From positions 2,852,001 to 2,916,000 of the forward strand of contig CU207211.1 in the NCBI GenBank assembly GCA_000026125.1: a stretch of 64,000 bases of DNA, read 5' to 3'. The translations under genes were made by a program, and so were the position numbers. The notes below the pieces were generated by a model that was not told the DNA's origin, did not search any database, and saw only the letters and a list, made by a program, of their open reading frames with translations. This stretch comes from Herminiimonas arsenicoxydans (GTDB lineage Bacteria > Pseudomonadota > Gammaproteobacteria > Burkholderiales > Burkholderiaceae_D). Below, in pieces: positions 8,694-18,294 of this stretch. How positions within the stretch are numbered: position 1 is the first letter of the stretch; each line of letters opens with the position of its first letter.

Positions 8694-9317
8694 ATGCCTG
8701 AAAACGAAAACTGGCTGCCGCTGTTTCCGCTTAACGCTGTGCTCTTCCCTGACGGCATTCTTCCCCTCAAGGTTTTCGAGACCAGGTACATAGACATGGT
8801 GCGCGATTGCATGAAGCGCAAAGCGCCGTTCGGCATTGTGCTGATCAAATCGGGGCCGGAAGTTGGCGTCCTTGCGGAACCGGAAGCGACCGGTTGTCTG
8901 GCCCACATCGTAGCCTGGGATGCACCGCAGCTCGGTGTTTTGCTGCTGCGCATACAAGGTGGCGCACGCTTCCGCATTCTGGAGACACGCACAGAAAAGG
9001 ATCAGCATCTGACAGCACGGGTTGAAATGCTGGAAACCGTCAGCGGCGTGCTATTGAAACAGCATCAGGCCTGCGCCGATATTCTGGCGCTCGTCATTCG
9101 CGACATCAACACCAAAGGCAGAATAGAGCAAGGCGCCGATTTCGACACACCCTTTCCCGAGACCTTGCAGTTGCACGACGCAGGGTGGGTAGCGAATCGA
9201 TGGAGCGAAATATTACCGATACCAATGAAGGCACGACAAAAACTGCTCGAACTCGATGATCCGCAAAGCCGCCTGACGATCATCCATCAATACCTGCAGC
9301 AGCATCACATCGTTTGA
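8694..9317 (+). CDS. Lon N-terminal (substrate-binding) domain protein
   Basis: This 207-residue protein consists essentially of one LON substrate-binding domain, recognised from LPLFPLNAVLFPDGILPLKVFE near the N-terminus (the longest run is split here only for naming) and the GVLLLRIQGGARFRI segment. No ATPase or protease domain is present. Stand-alone proteins of this kind (YcaR/PA-type) have no firmly known function. The ATG at 8694 is preferred over an in-frame TTG at 8688. It is convergent with mutY, separated by 5 bp. Confidence 0.85.
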   Translation: MPENENWLPLFPLNAVLFPDGILPLKVFETRYIDMVRDCMKRKAPFGIVLIKSGPEVGVLAEPEATGCLAHIVAWDAPQLGVLLLRIQGGARFRILETRTEKDQHLTARVEMLETVSGVLLKQHQACADILALVIRDINTKGRIEQGADFDTPFPETLQLHDAGWVANRWSEILPIPMKARQKLLELDDPQSRLTIIHQYLQQHHIV

Positions 9318-9322
9318 AATTT

Positions 9323-10498
9323 TTATTCAGACAGTAAATCCGGTGCGCGGAATACTTCCAGCAGCAATTTTTTGACCGGCGCCGGCAAGGGTGCATTCGC
9401 CATTCTGGCCGTCGGATACCAGTTATGACTGCTTTGTCCCGCGCTCTGCAGACGCTGCGCCAGCGCAATGCGATACGGCGTCACATGCAGTTTGAAATGC
9501 GTGAAGGTATGCGAGAACTGCGGCAACTTTTCCACCGATACCGGCACTCCGCACGCGGCCGTCGCATGCGCCAGTGCGATATCAAAATCGGTCGTCCCCG
9601 GCTGCAGCGCCGCATCCATTTCCGGCAATGACAGCAAGCCGCCCCAAATGCCTTTGTCCGGCCGCTGTTCAAGCAAAATCTGGTCGCCATCGATAATCAA
9701 TAGCATCGCCGTCGCTTTTTCCGGCACCGCTTTTTTCGGTTTGCGTATCGGCAGTTCGCTGGTTCTGTCCGTCGCATAGGCAACACAGCGTTGCACCAGA
9801 GGGCAACGATTGCAGGATGGGCGATTGCGCGTACACAAGGTCGCTCCCAGATCCATCAAACCCTGCGTATAGGATTCCACACCGGCCTCCGGCAGCAAAG
9901 CCACGGCGCGCAGCCATAGTTCATTTTCCACCGCCTTCTCGCCGGGATAACGTTCAACGCCAAACACGCGGGCGAATACGCGCTTGACGTTACCGTCCAG
10001 AATGGCGGCGCGGGTGCCGTAGGAAAACGCCGCGATCGCCGCAGCGGTCGAGCGGCCTATGCCGGGCAACTGTTCCAGCAAGACGGGATCGCCGGGGAAG
10101 ACACCGCCATGCATGCTCACAATCGCCTGCGCGCACTTATGCAGATTGCGCGCGCGCGAGTAATAACCGAGCCCGCTCCAGTGCGCCATGACCTCTTCTG
10201 ACGGCGCTGCAGCCAGCGACGCCACGGTAGGAAAACTGGCGAGAAAACGCAGGTAGTAAGGTATGACCGCTGCGACCTGCGTCTGCTGCAACATGATTTC
10301 CGACAGCCAGACGCGATACGGATCGCGCGTGTTCTGCCAGGGCAGCGCGTGGCGTCCATGCTGTTTTTGCCAATGGATAACGGCGTGCGAAAACGTCGGA
10401 TCGGCCAGTGCAGCTACATGCGCCGATATTGTTGTGGATGCTGTTTTTTTACCTGCGGAGACTACACCTGCCTCTGGTTCTCTGACGACACGCTTCAT
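9323..10498 (-). CDS. mutY: Adenine DNA glycosylase MutY
   Basis: The 391-residue protein carries the MutY hallmarks: the LPWQNTRDPYRVWLSEIMLQQT segment with the catalytic Glu, a helix-hairpin-helix LPGIGRSTAAAI with the downstream catalytic Asp in ILDGNVKR, a C-x6-C-x2-C-x5-C [4Fe-4S] cluster, and a C-terminal NUDIX-like domain that recognises 8-oxoguanine. It removes A mispaired with 8-oxoG. An N-terminal extension of about 30 residues precedes the conserved domain. Its ATG directly abuts the TAG of the dynamin-like gene (TAGATG), which implies translational coupling with that gene. Confidence 0.96.
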   Translation of the reverse strand: MKRVVREPEAGVVSAGKKTASTTISAHVAALADPTFSHAVIHWQKQHGRHALPWQNTRDPYRVWLSEIMLQQTQVAAVIPYYLRFLASFPTVASLAAAPSEEVMAHWSGLGYYSRARNLHKCAQAIVSMHGGVFPGDPVLLEQLPGIGRSTAAAIAAFSYGTRAAILDGNVKRVFARVFGVERYPGEKAVENELWLRAVALLPEAGVESYTQGLMDLGATLCTRNRPSCNRCPLVQRCVAYATDRTSELPIRKPKKAVPEKATAMLLIIDGDQILLEQRPDKGIWGGLLSLPEMDAALQPGTTDFDIALAHATAACGVPVSVEKLPQFSHTFTHFKLHVTPYRIALAQRLQSAGQSSHNWYPTARMANAPLPAPVKKLLLEVFRAPDLLSE

Positions 10499-12439
10499 CT
10501 AGGCCGCTGCTCTATACAAACCAAGCTGCGCCAGAATGGCTATTTTCAATTCATTTTCCAGATGTTTCAATTGCTCTTGTTGTGCATTGAGTTCGGCTTG
10601 CATCTGTTCAAACGCCAGCACTTTTTCTTCCAGGCTGTCGGTTGCCAGATGGATTTTTTCTATTGATTTCTTGCGTCGCCTCAATTGCAGCTTGTGCTCG
10701 CCTATCTGTGCTTCCAGCGGCGCCATCACGACTTTCAGCCAGGCTTCCACATCGCGATTTGCCTGCAGAAAACTCTGCCTGACGCGCGACGCGATCGAGT
10801 CAAAAAATTTCTGCATCAGCACGACTTGCGGCGTGGTCAGTATCGTCGCCGTACCGAATTGCTTGTGGTACAGCTTTTCGATCATGATGATTTCCTGGCT
10901 GTACTTTTCCAGTGAAAACGGCATCGGCGTCGACAAGGCCAGCCCGTGCTCGGTGGAAAATTTACGATACATGACCGACATCATCTCGCCGATTTCATCA
11001 GTCTTCTGCGCCGACAGCTCCAGATTGTGCAACGCCTGCCGGAAAAATTCCTTCACGGCCTGACGCAAACCGGCGGTGAACTTGCTGCGCTCCATCGCCT
11101 CGCGTGCATGGCGAATCTCGTCCTTCATCACGCCCATGCCGAGATGGGTAAACACCTCGTTCGACAAACGCGTAAATACGGAACGCGTGGCCTGCAATTT
11201 GAACAGACTGCCATCGAACTCGGTTTTTTCCATGTCGATGCGCTTCATCATGTGTTCAAGTATGTTTTGATTCTTGCCGCGCAGGCTTTTCAGCTCCAGC
11301 AATTGCTCCACCACATTCCGCGAACGCGACATCAGCAGCGCCTGCTTGGAAGCAGCCAGTTCCTTGACTTCAGCCAGCAGTTGCTCACGTATGATGTCCT
11401 GCTTGGCGGGAATCAGCTCGTTCGACAATGCACTTTCCAGCGCGGGCAAACGGCTCTTCGCCAGCAGCGGTGCATCGACATTTATTTTTCCGACCAGGCC
11501 TTTTTGCGCCGACACCGGGAAAATCTGCCGCTGCGGAATACCCAGTATTTGCGCAACGTTGCCAACCTGCATATCGATTTGCTGTTCGACTTCGCCCGGC
11601 GTGCGCAACTCATCCCACATGCTGTCTATCTTGTTCAGCACGACCATACGGCCAGCGCCGGTACCGCCTATGTGATTGCGCCAGATATCGATGTCGCTTT
11701 TGGTCACGCCGGTATCGGCTGCGAGAATGAACAGCACCGCATGTGCATTCGGAATCAGGTTCAGCGTTAATTCAGGTTCGGTGCCGATCGCATTCAAACC
11801 CGGCGTATCGATAATCACCAAGCCCTGCTTCAATAGCGGATGCGGAAAATTCACGATCGCGTGCCGCCATTGCGAAATTTCGACCATGCCGTTTTCATCC
11901 ACTGCCAGCACCATGTCGAGATCGGTTTCGTCATACAGGCCGTAGCTTGCCGCTTCAGCGATCGGTACGCGTTTGGTCAGGCTGACTTGCTTGAATGCTT
12001 CCAGCATGCCGTCGCCGGATGACGTATCGAGCGGCAATACGGTCCAGACCTGGCTTTGCGCCTTGAAGTCGCTGGTCGATTGCGCTTCGGCGCGCGTCTC
12101 GATGGGCAACAGCCGTATCGATGGCGGAAAGGTTTCGTCGTACAGCAATTCGGTAGGGCACATCGTGGTGCGTCCGGCGGAGGTCGGCAAAATGCGCTGA
12201 CCGTAATCGGCAAAGAAGATCGCATTGATCAACTCCGATTTGCCGCGCGAAAATTCAGCGACAAAGGCTATCGACAATTTATCTTCGTTCAGGCGCGACA
12301 GCATCTGCATAAAGCGCTGATCGCTGGCACCATCGGAGAGATCGATGGCATGCACGCAGTCGCGATAACGCTCGAGCGAAGTTCTGACGTCATCGCGCCA
12401 GTTGCTGTACTGCTGAAATTTCTGTACCAGATTGCTCAC
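10499..12439 (-). CDS. Dynamin-like GTPase
   Basis: The 646-residue protein has an N-terminal GTPase domain: P-loop AEFSRGKS (the usual first Gly is Ala), a switch region SAGRTTMCPTEL, G3 DTPG in VIIDTPGLNAIG, and G4 NKID. The remainder is long, charged and helical with predicted coiled coils, including the last 70 residues. This matches bacterial dynamin-like proteins, which bind and remodel membranes. There is no evident transmembrane segment. It sits between mutM and mutY on the same strand and touches mutY. The family is known, but its link to DNA repair is not established. Confidence 0.88.
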   Translation of the reverse strand: MSNLVQKFQQYSNWRDDVRTSLERYRDCVHAIDLSDGASDQRFMQMLSRLNEDKLSIAFVAEFSRGKSELINAIFFADYGQRILPTSAGRTTMCPTELLYDETFPPSIRLLPIETRAEAQSTSDFKAQSQVWTVLPLDTSSGDGMLEAFKQVSLTKRVPIAEAASYGLYDETDLDMVLAVDENGMVEISQWRHAIVNFPHPLLKQGLVIIDTPGLNAIGTEPELTLNLIPNAHAVLFILAADTGVTKSDIDIWRNHIGGTGAGRMVVLNKIDSMWDELRTPGEVEQQIDMQVGNVAQILGIPQRQIFPVSAQKGLVGKINVDAPLLAKSRLPALESALSNELIPAKQDIIREQLLAEVKELAASKQALLMSRSRNVVEQLLELKSLRGKNQNILEHMMKRIDMEKTEFDGSLFKLQATRSVFTRLSNEVFTHLGMGVMKDEIRHAREAMERSKFTAGLRQAVKEFFRQALHNLELSAQKTDEIGEMMSVMYRKFSTEHGLALSTPMPFSLEKYSQEIIMIEKLYHKQFGTATILTTPQVVLMQKFFDSIASRVRQSFLQANRDVEAWLKVVMAPLEAQIGEHKLQLRRRKKSIEKIHLATDSLEEKVLAFEQMQAELNAQQEQLKHLENELKIAILAQLGLYRAAA

Positions 12440-12518
12440 ATGGACCTCGTTTGTGCCGTTGTTATGCCGCAGTTTTCCCGGGTCGACTCATTTACCAGAG
12501 CGACACTAGCATCTGTCT

Positions 12519-13340
12519 TCACTTTTGACAATTTGGACAATAGAAAGTCGAACGCTGGCCTTGCACGATTTGCCGGACAGGCGCATTGCAAATACGGCAA
12601 GGTTCGCCAGTGCGGGCATAGACAAAATAGTTTTGCTGGAAATAGCCAGATTGTCCGTTGACGCCTATGAAATCCTTGAGCGTACTGCCACCCTGCGCAA
12701 TGGCGGCAGCCAGGATTTCGCGTATCGCCTGCGCCAGTCGTTCGTAACGCTGCAGGCCGATCCGATGGGCCTGCGTCTTCGGATTGATGCCCGCCTGAAA
12801 CAGACTTTCCGAGGCATAAATATTGCCGACTCCGACGACAATGTCGCCCGCCAGCAACACTTGCTTGATCGCCGATCGGCGACTGCGCGTCTGCCTATAC
12901 AGCCATTGTGCAGTAAACAGACCTTCCAGCGGCTCCACGCCCAGCGTGCGCAGTAATAAATGTTGATCGACCGCCCCTTCTTCTGCGGCATGCCACAGTA
13001 CGGCACCGAAACGGCGCGGGTCGGTCAGCCGCAGCACCTGATTGCCGACCGTCATGTCGAAGTGATCGTGTTTTTGCGGCGGCACGCCGAGGGGCAGAAT
13101 ACGGATGTGCCCGGACATGCCGAGATGGACGATCAAGGTGCCATGATCAAAATGGATCAACAGATATTTTCCGCGCCGGCCGGTGCTGCGTATCGTGCGC
13201 CCGGCCAGAGTCTGCGACAAGGCCGCAGGGAAAGGCCAGCGCAAACCGGTGTGGCGCAAGACAACGCCGCTGACTACTTGCCCCTCCAGATACGGGGCGA
13301 CGCCGCGGCGCGTCACTTCAACTTCAGGTAATTCAGGCAT
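12519..13340 (-). CDS. mutM: Formamidopyrimidine-DNA glycosylase
   Basis: The 273-residue protein begins MPELPEVEV, exposing the catalytic Pro2 and Glu3, and ends with a zinc finger CRICN...CPNCQK. These are diagnostic of MutM/Fpg, which excises 8-oxoguanine and formamidopyrimidines and cleaves the abasic site. It is the promoter-proximal gene of a minus-strand set mutM, dynamin-like, mutY, with 79 bp before the GTPase gene. It is divergent from the TPR gene, from which 97 bp separate it. Confidence 0.97.
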   Translation of the reverse strand: MPELPEVEVTRRGVAPYLEGQVVSGVVLRHTGLRWPFPAALSQTLAGRTIRSTGRRGKYLLIHFDHGTLIVHLGMSGHIRILPLGVPPQKHDHFDMTVGNQVLRLTDPRRFGAVLWHAAEEGAVDQHLLLRTLGVEPLEGLFTAQWLYRQTRSRRSAIKQVLLAGDIVVGVGNIYASESLFQAGINPKTQAHRIGLQRYERLAQAIREILAAAIAQGGSTLKDFIGVNGQSGYFQQNYFVYARTGEPCRICNAPVRQIVQGQRSTFYCPNCQK

Positions 13341-13437
13341 GGCGACAACAACTTCCGTGGTGATTCAGGCAGGCGCTTATACTGCGTCGTGCCGCGCATA
13401 GCGTAGCGGTTCAGCGTAGAATAAAAACCTGCTCGAT

Positions 13438-15261
13438 TTGCTTGGACTTCAATTGAAAAATGCTCTCGTCATTGTAACGCTGTCGGTGCTGTTCTCTACT
13501 GGCGCCGATCTGCGCGCTGAACCGTTGGTGCCGGCCTATGCTGCGCAGCCACCGCAATTCATTGCGAAAGAAGGCCAGAAACCGCCAGCAGCCAGTCAGC
13601 CGGTAAATAAAAAACAGGCCAGCGAGGACAAGACCGACGACCCCTTGCCGTCGGTCGATCTGACGGAAGACCTGCTGTTCAAGTTGTTGCGCGCCGAACT
13701 GGCTTACCAGCGCGGCGACTGGCAGCTTGCTTACGTGACAATGCTGGTGAGCGCGCAGGAAACGCGCGATCCTCGCCTCGCACGCCGCGCGGCGGAAATC
13801 GCCCTGAGCGTCAAGCAAACCGGCGAAGCCCTGTCGGCCGTCAGATTATGGCGCGAGTTGGCGCCGCACTCCGATGAAGCCAACCAGTTTTATCTGGGTC
13901 TGGTTGTACTGGGAGAAAATCTGGCGGAAGCCAAACCGATTTTCACCGAACGTCTGCAAGAAGTCCGTCCGCAGGCACGCGGCTTGCTGATTCTGCAAAT
14001 ACAACGTCTGCTGGTGCGCACCAAGGACAAGAACGCCGCCTTCACACTTCTGGAAGAGCTGACCGCACCGTATCAAAATCTGGTGGAAACGCATATTGCA
14101 CTGTCGCAAGGAGCGTTTGCCAAAAACGATCTGGCACGTTCACGCATGGAGTCGAAAAAAGCACTGGAGATCAAACCCGACCTGGAAATCGCCGTCTTGA
14201 TGCTGGCCCAGGCGACGCCGAATAGTGTCGACGCACTGCGCACCCTCACTGCCTTTCTCGATAAAAATCCGAAATCCCGCGACGTCCGTATCGCCTACGC
14301 AAAAACCCTGATCGATGACAAGCAGCTCGAGCAGGCGCGCAAGCAATTCGAGATTCTGCTCAAGGACCAGCCTGACGATTTGACGATCCTGTATGCGACG
14401 GGCATTCTGGCTGCACAAATGAACGACCGGGAAGGTGCCGAAAAGTATCTGACCACCTATCTGCAGAAACTGGAAGACAATCCCGACGAGGAACGCGATC
14501 CGGTGCAAGCCTTGCTGATCCTTTCGCAAATATCCGAAGACCGCAAGGACTTTCCTGCTGCGCTCAAATGGCTGGCGCAAGTTGAACCTGGCCCGGCTTA
14601 TCTGGATGCGCAAATAAGAAGTGCGCAAATCATGGCTAGCGCCGGCGATCTGAACGGCGCCCGCAACCTCCTCAACCATCTGAAACCCGAAGGCCAGCGC
14701 GAACAGATACAGGTCATCGTCGCCGATGCGCAACTATTGCGCGATGCCAATCGTATACCGGAAGCTCTGGCCATATTGAGTAAAGGTCTGGAGCGCTTCC
14801 CCGAAGACACCGGCTTGCTGTACGACTACGCGATGCTGGCAGAAAAAGCCGGCCGCTTCGATTTGATGGAAAATTCCTTGCGCAAAATCATGAAGCTGGC
14901 GCCGAGCAATCAGCATGCGTACAACGCACTGGGCTACTCCTTTGCCGAGCGCAACATCCATTTGCAGGAAGCCTACGCGCTGATCGACAAGGCATCGAAA
15001 CTGGCGCCGGAAGATCCCTTCATCATGGATAGCATGGGCTGGGTATATTTCCGCCTCGGAAAATTGCGGGAAGCAGAGGATTTTCTGCGCCGCGCCTATG
15101 CCATACGTCCGGATGTGGAAATCGGCGTGCATCTCGGAGAAGTGCTGTGGGTCAAAGGTGAAAAAGAAGCTGCACAACAGTTGTGGCGCGAAGCTAACCA
15201 GAAAGATCCGCAAAGCGATATGCTGAAAAACACCCTCGCACGTCTGCGCACCAAATTGTAA
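13438..15261 (+). CDS. Exported TPR-repeat protein
   Basis: This protein of about 600 residues has an N-terminal signal-peptide-like segment (KNALVIVTLSVLFSTGADLRAE). It then shows a series of tetratricopeptide repeats across most of its length, clearest near the C-terminus (YNALGYSFAERN, MDSMGWVYFRLGKLREAEDFL). There is no in-frame ATG near the start. TTG at 13438 or TTG at 13453 must be used, and the latter gives a compact signal peptide. It lies directly before lolB and ispE. In Burkholderiales this position is commonly held by such a TPR protein of unknown function, presumably a periplasmic scaffold. Confidence 0.85.
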   Translation: MLGLQLKNALVIVTLSVLFSTGADLRAEPLVPAYAAQPPQFIAKEGQKPPAASQPVNKKQASEDKTDDPLPSVDLTEDLLFKLLRAELAYQRGDWQLAYVTMLVSAQETRDPRLARRAAEIALSVKQTGEALSAVRLWRELAPHSDEANQFYLGLVVLGENLAEAKPIFTERLQEVRPQARGLLILQIQRLLVRTKDKNAAFTLLEELTAPYQNLVETHIALSQGAFAKNDLARSRMESKKALEIKPDLEIAVLMLAQATPNSVDALRTLTAFLDKNPKSRDVRIAYAKTLIDDKQLEQARKQFEILLKDQPDDLTILYATGILAAQMNDREGAEKYLTTYLQKLEDNPDEERDPVQALLILSQISEDRKDFPAALKWLAQVEPGPAYLDAQIRSAQIMASAGDLNGARNLLNHLKPEGQREQIQVIVADAQLLRDANRIPEALAILSKGLERFPEDTGLLYDYAMLAEKAGRFDLMENSLRKIMKLAPSNQHAYNALGYSFAERNIHLQEAYALIDKASKLAPEDPFIMDSMGWVYFRLGKLREAEDFLRRAYAIRPDVEIGVHLGEVLWVKGEKEAAQQLWREANQKDPQSDMLKNTLARLRTKL

Positions 15262-15373
15262 ATATCAGGGGTGACGGCAGTTCCCGTTGCCCCGCATTTC
15301 CCGCACAAGTGCGATCGCCGCAGGCATTATTCCCTGCATCCCTCATATCACCATGTTTATATCCGGCCCACCC

Positions 15374-16021
15374 ATGCGAGACACCCTCTGCGCTCTCACA
15401 CATAAAGTCGCCACGGCGATTGCGCTCGGCACCTTATTATCATTGACGGCATGCGCCACGCTGGAGTCGCCTGAGGACGCCCGCCTTAGCACGGCAACAT
15501 CGATGCAGCGCGCCTATAGCGAAACGCTGGATCTCGATGGCCGGCTATCGGTGCAATATCAAAAAGACGACAAGGATGAAGCGATACACGTCAGCTTTAC
15601 CTGGAAGCAAAGCAGGGAGCGCAATACGATCACCATCCTGTCGCCGCTCGGGCAGATCCTCGCCACCATAGCTGTCACGCCGGATAGCGCCACGCTGACC
15701 CAGTCCGGCCAGGCGCCCCGCAACGCAGCGGATGCCGATGCACTGGCACAGCAGGCGCTAGGCTGGCCTTTGCCGGTTTCCGGTTTGCGCAGCTGGTTGC
15801 AGGGTTACGCCATCGATGCCGGCAACCGGGCCTTTATTGCCTCGCCGTCCAACACCAAAGTCACGACCCGCGACGGCTGGCACATTCGATACCAGAGCTG
15901 GCAGGACGATAATCAGCCGGCAACGTCTAGCCGTCCGAAACGCATAGATCTCGAACGCCAGACCGAACAGGCCGGCAAGGTCGCGATCCGCATCGTGCTC
16001 GATAACTGGCAGACGCAATAA
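15374..16021 (+). CDS. lolB: Outer-membrane lipoprotein insertion protein LolB
   Basis: The 215-residue protein has a lipoprotein signal ending in the lipobox LTAC, followed by the LolB fold with segments such as LDGRLSVQYQ and the LGWPLPVSGLRSWLQG motif. LolB takes lipoproteins from LolA and anchors them in the outer membrane. The open frame extends to 15287, but the ATG at 15374 gives a normal lipoprotein signal; an ATG at 15353 is a less likely alternative. It precedes ispE by 30 bp, the usual proteobacterial order. Confidence 0.93.
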   Translation: MRDTLCALTHKVATAIALGTLLSLTACATLESPEDARLSTATSMQRAYSETLDLDGRLSVQYQKDDKDEAIHVSFTWKQSRERNTITILSPLGQILATIAVTPDSATLTQSGQAPRNAADADALAQQALGWPLPVSGLRSWLQGYAIDAGNRAFIASPSNTKVTTRDGWHIRYQSWQDDNQPATSSRPKRIDLERQTEQAGKVAIRIVLDNWQTQ

Positions 16022-16051
16022 AGCACCTCTTTACTGATACCGGACAAGAAC

Positions 16052-16912
16052 ATGGTTCGCACACTCAACAACTGCCCGGCGCCGGCCAAGCTGAATCTTT
16101 TTTTGCACGTCACCGGGCGACGCGCAGATGGTTACCACCTGCTACAAAGCGTATTCCAGCTGATCGATCGCGGCGATGTACTGCATTTTTCCGTACGCGA
16201 CGATGGCCTCATCCATCGCAGCACGGAATTGGCAGGCGTGCCGGCTGACAGCGATCTGGTCGTGCGTGCCGCGAGACTGTTGCAAACGGAAGCAAAAAAA
16301 CAAGGCAAGACTCCCGGCGCGGATATCGCCATCGAAAAAAAACTGCCCATGGGCGGCGGTCTGGGCGGCGGCTCGTCCGATGCCGCGACCACGCTGCTCG
16401 CCCTCAACCATCTTTGGCAAACCGGATTGACGCGCGCCGAATTAATGGCGCTCGGACTGCAACTAGGGGCGGACGTGCCGTTTTTTCTATTCGGCCAGAA
16501 TGCATTTGCCGAGGGCATAGGCGAGGCTTTAATGGCGGTAAAAACACCGGAATCCTGGTTCCTGGTGATCGAACCCGGCGTGTCGGTACCGACCCAGCAG
16601 ATATTTTCTTCATTGGAATTGACAAGGGATACGAAACCCGTCAAAATATCGGACTTTTCCAGAGCTCAAGAAAGCTTCGGTAAAAACGACCTGCAAGTCG
16701 TGGCTGCAAACTTGTTTCCGCCGATAGCCGACGCCATTAAATGGCTGCAGCAATTCGGAGATGCGAGAATGACGGGGTCCGGCGCTTGTGTGTTTTGTCC
16801 GTTTAAGGAAGAACAACAAGTCGATGCAGTACTGGCAACGGTACCGCAGCAATGGAAAGCATGGAAAGCCAAAGCGATCACGCATCATCCGCTCGCTTAT
16901 TTGGCAACGTAA
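16052..16912 (+). CDS. ispE: 4-diphosphocytidyl-2-C-methyl-D-erythritol kinase
   Basis: The 286-residue GHMP kinase has Lys13 in the [10 protein letters not shown] motif and the glycine-rich ATP loop [15 protein letters not shown] (about 98-112), and ends with the C-terminal GSGACVF motif. It catalyses the ATP-dependent phosphorylation step of the non-mevalonate isoprenoid pathway. It lies between lolB and tRNA-Gln, a widespread beta/gammaproteobacterial arrangement. Confidence 0.96.
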   Translation: MVRTLNNCPAPAKLNLFLHVTGRRADGYHLLQSVFQLIDRGDVLHFSVRDDGLIHRSTELAGVPADSDLVVRAARLLQTEAKKQGKTPGADIAIEKKLPMGGGLGGGSSDAATTLLALNHLWQTGLTRAELMALGLQLGADVPFFLFGQNAFAEGIGEALMAVKTPESWFLVIEPGVSVPTQQIFSSLELTRDTKPVKISDFSRAQESFGKNDLQVVAANLFPPIADAIKWLQQFGDARMTGSGACVFCPFKEEQQVDAVLATVPQQWKAWKAKAITHHPLAYLAT

Positions 16913-17001
16913 ATGCAGCAGTCGTAAAAAGTCAGAATTCGTCGTTCGCACTATCCGCCGCTAACATAGCGAAGAGTGTGCGAAAGACACAAAGGTTGCG
17001 T

Positions 17002-17078
17002 AGGGGAATCGCCAAGTTGGTTAAGGCACTGGATTTTGATTCCAGCATTCGAAGGTTCGAGTCCTTCTTCCCCTGCCA
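17002..17078 (+). tRNA. tRNA-Gln (anticodon UUG)
   Basis: A complete cloverleaf is visible. The acceptor arm AGGGGAA pairs with TTCCCCT, the anticodon stem CTGGA pairs with TCCAG around the loop TTTTGAT (anticodon TTG), and the T arm GAAGG/CCTTC encloses TTCGAGT. The 3' CCA is encoded (17076-17078). It is placed between ispE and prs, as in many proteobacteria. Confidence 0.97.
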
Positions 17079-17105
17079 TTCATATCTATAGCAAGAAAAA
17101 ACAAT

Positions 17106-17145
17106 AGCCGCCAACGCAAGACGTCACCGTCAGGCTTTGGCGGCT
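17106..17145 (+). other. Nested hairpin in prs leader
   Basis: AGCCGCCA (17106-17113) pairs perfectly with TGGCGGCT (17138-17145). The loop contains a second small hairpin, GACG (17120-17123) with CGTC (17128-17131). It is followed by only TTT, so it is a weak terminator at best. It lies between tRNA-Gln and prs and could help tRNA 3' processing or act in the prs 5' UTR. Confidence 0.4.
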
Positions 17146-17188
17146 TTCCAGCTTTTTACTGTCATTTAACTTTGTAGCGGGAATTTCC

Positions 17189-18139
17189 ATGGCACTCGAA
17201 AACCTGATGGTTTTTACCGGCAACGCAAATCCGGATCTGGCTTTGGGGGTTGCCAAGCATCTAGGCATACCGCTCGGCAAAGCAGTTGTTTCCAAATTTT
17301 CCGACGGCGAGATCGTTGTCGAAATCAATGAAAACGTACGCGGCAAAGATGTGTTTGTCTTGCAGTCAACCTGCGCACCGACCAATGACAACCTGATGGA
17401 AATCATGTTGATGGTCGATGCACTCAAACGCGCTTCGGCCGGCCGCATTACCGCCGCCATCCCCTACTACGGTTATGCCCGCCAGGATCGCCGTCCACGC
17501 TCGGCGCGTGTTGCAATTTCGGCCAAAGTCGTCGCCAACATGTTGCAGGAAGCCGGCGTAGAACGCGTACTCATCATGGATCTGCATGCAGATCAGATTC
17601 AGGGCTTCTTCGATATTCCGGTCGATAACATTTACGCATCGCCGATTCTGTTGAGCGATCTGGTTGCCAAGAATTACGACGACCTGCTGGTCGTTTCGCC
17701 TGACGTCGGCGGCGTGGTTCGCGCACGTGCATTGGCAAAACGCATGAACTGCGATCTGGCCATCATCGATAAGCGTCGCCCGAAAGCGAATGTATCGGAA
17801 GTCATGAACATCATCGGTGAAGTCGAAGGCCGTAACTGCGTGATCATGGATGACATGGTCGATACCGCAGGCACATTGACGAAAGCCGCCGAAGTATTGA
17901 AGGAGCGCGGCGCGAAGAAAGTCGTCGCCTACTGTACGCATCCGGTATTGTCGGGTCCTGCAATCGAACGCATCACGAACTCGCCGCTGGATGAACTGGT
18001 GGTGACCGATACGATCCCGCTGACCGACGCTGCCAAGGCATGCCCGAAAATCCGCGTGCTGTCCTGCGCCAGCCTGCTGGCTGAAACCTTCAAGCGCATC
18101 AGCACCGGCGATTCCGTCATGTCGATGTTTGCCGAATAA
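17189..18139 (+). CDS. prs: Ribose-phosphate pyrophosphokinase (PRPP synthetase)
   Basis: The 316-residue protein is of class I length and carries the conserved segments [12 protein letters not shown] (ATP binding), [11 protein letters not shown] (metal site) and the PRPP-binding loop [10 protein letters not shown]. It makes PRPP from ribose 5-phosphate and ATP for purine, pyrimidine, histidine and NAD synthesis. It follows tRNA-Gln and precedes rplY. A stem-loop lies in its leader. Confidence 0.98.
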   Translation: MALENLMVFTGNANPDLALGVAKHLGIPLGKAVVSKFSDGEIVVEINENVRGKDVFVLQSTCAPTNDNLMEIMLMVDALKRASAGRITAAIPYYGYARQDRRPRSARVAISAKVVANMLQEAGVERVLIMDLHADQIQGFFDIPVDNIYASPILLSDLVAKNYDDLLVVSPDVGGVVRARALAKRMNCDLAIIDKRRPKANVSEVMNIIGEVEGRNCVIMDDMVDTAGTLTKAAEVLKERGAKKVVAYCTHPVLSGPAIERITNSPLDELVVTDTIPLTDAAKACPKIRVLSCASLLAETFKRISTGDSVMSMFAE

Positions 18140-18229
18140 GCAGGTAGAAACAACTTAGAACAAGGATGCGACGAGATTCGTCGATATCCGACCTGGTGCA
18201 GTTTGCTTTAGCTTGCTGTACCACTTTTC

Positions 18230-18275
18230 AAATCCCCTGGTCGCGGGGGATTTAACCGCGGGATGATTTTCATCC
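18230..18275 (+). other. Two tandem hairpins in rplY leader
   Basis: AAATCCCC (18230-18237) pairs with GGGGATTT (18246-18253), and GGATGA (18261-18266) pairs with TCATCC (18270-18275). Neither is followed by a T run. The second ends about 7 nt before the TTGGAG ribosome site of rplY, so it could influence translation. The role is unknown. Confidence 0.4.
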
Positions 18276-18294
18276 TGCATATTTGGAGTTCATC

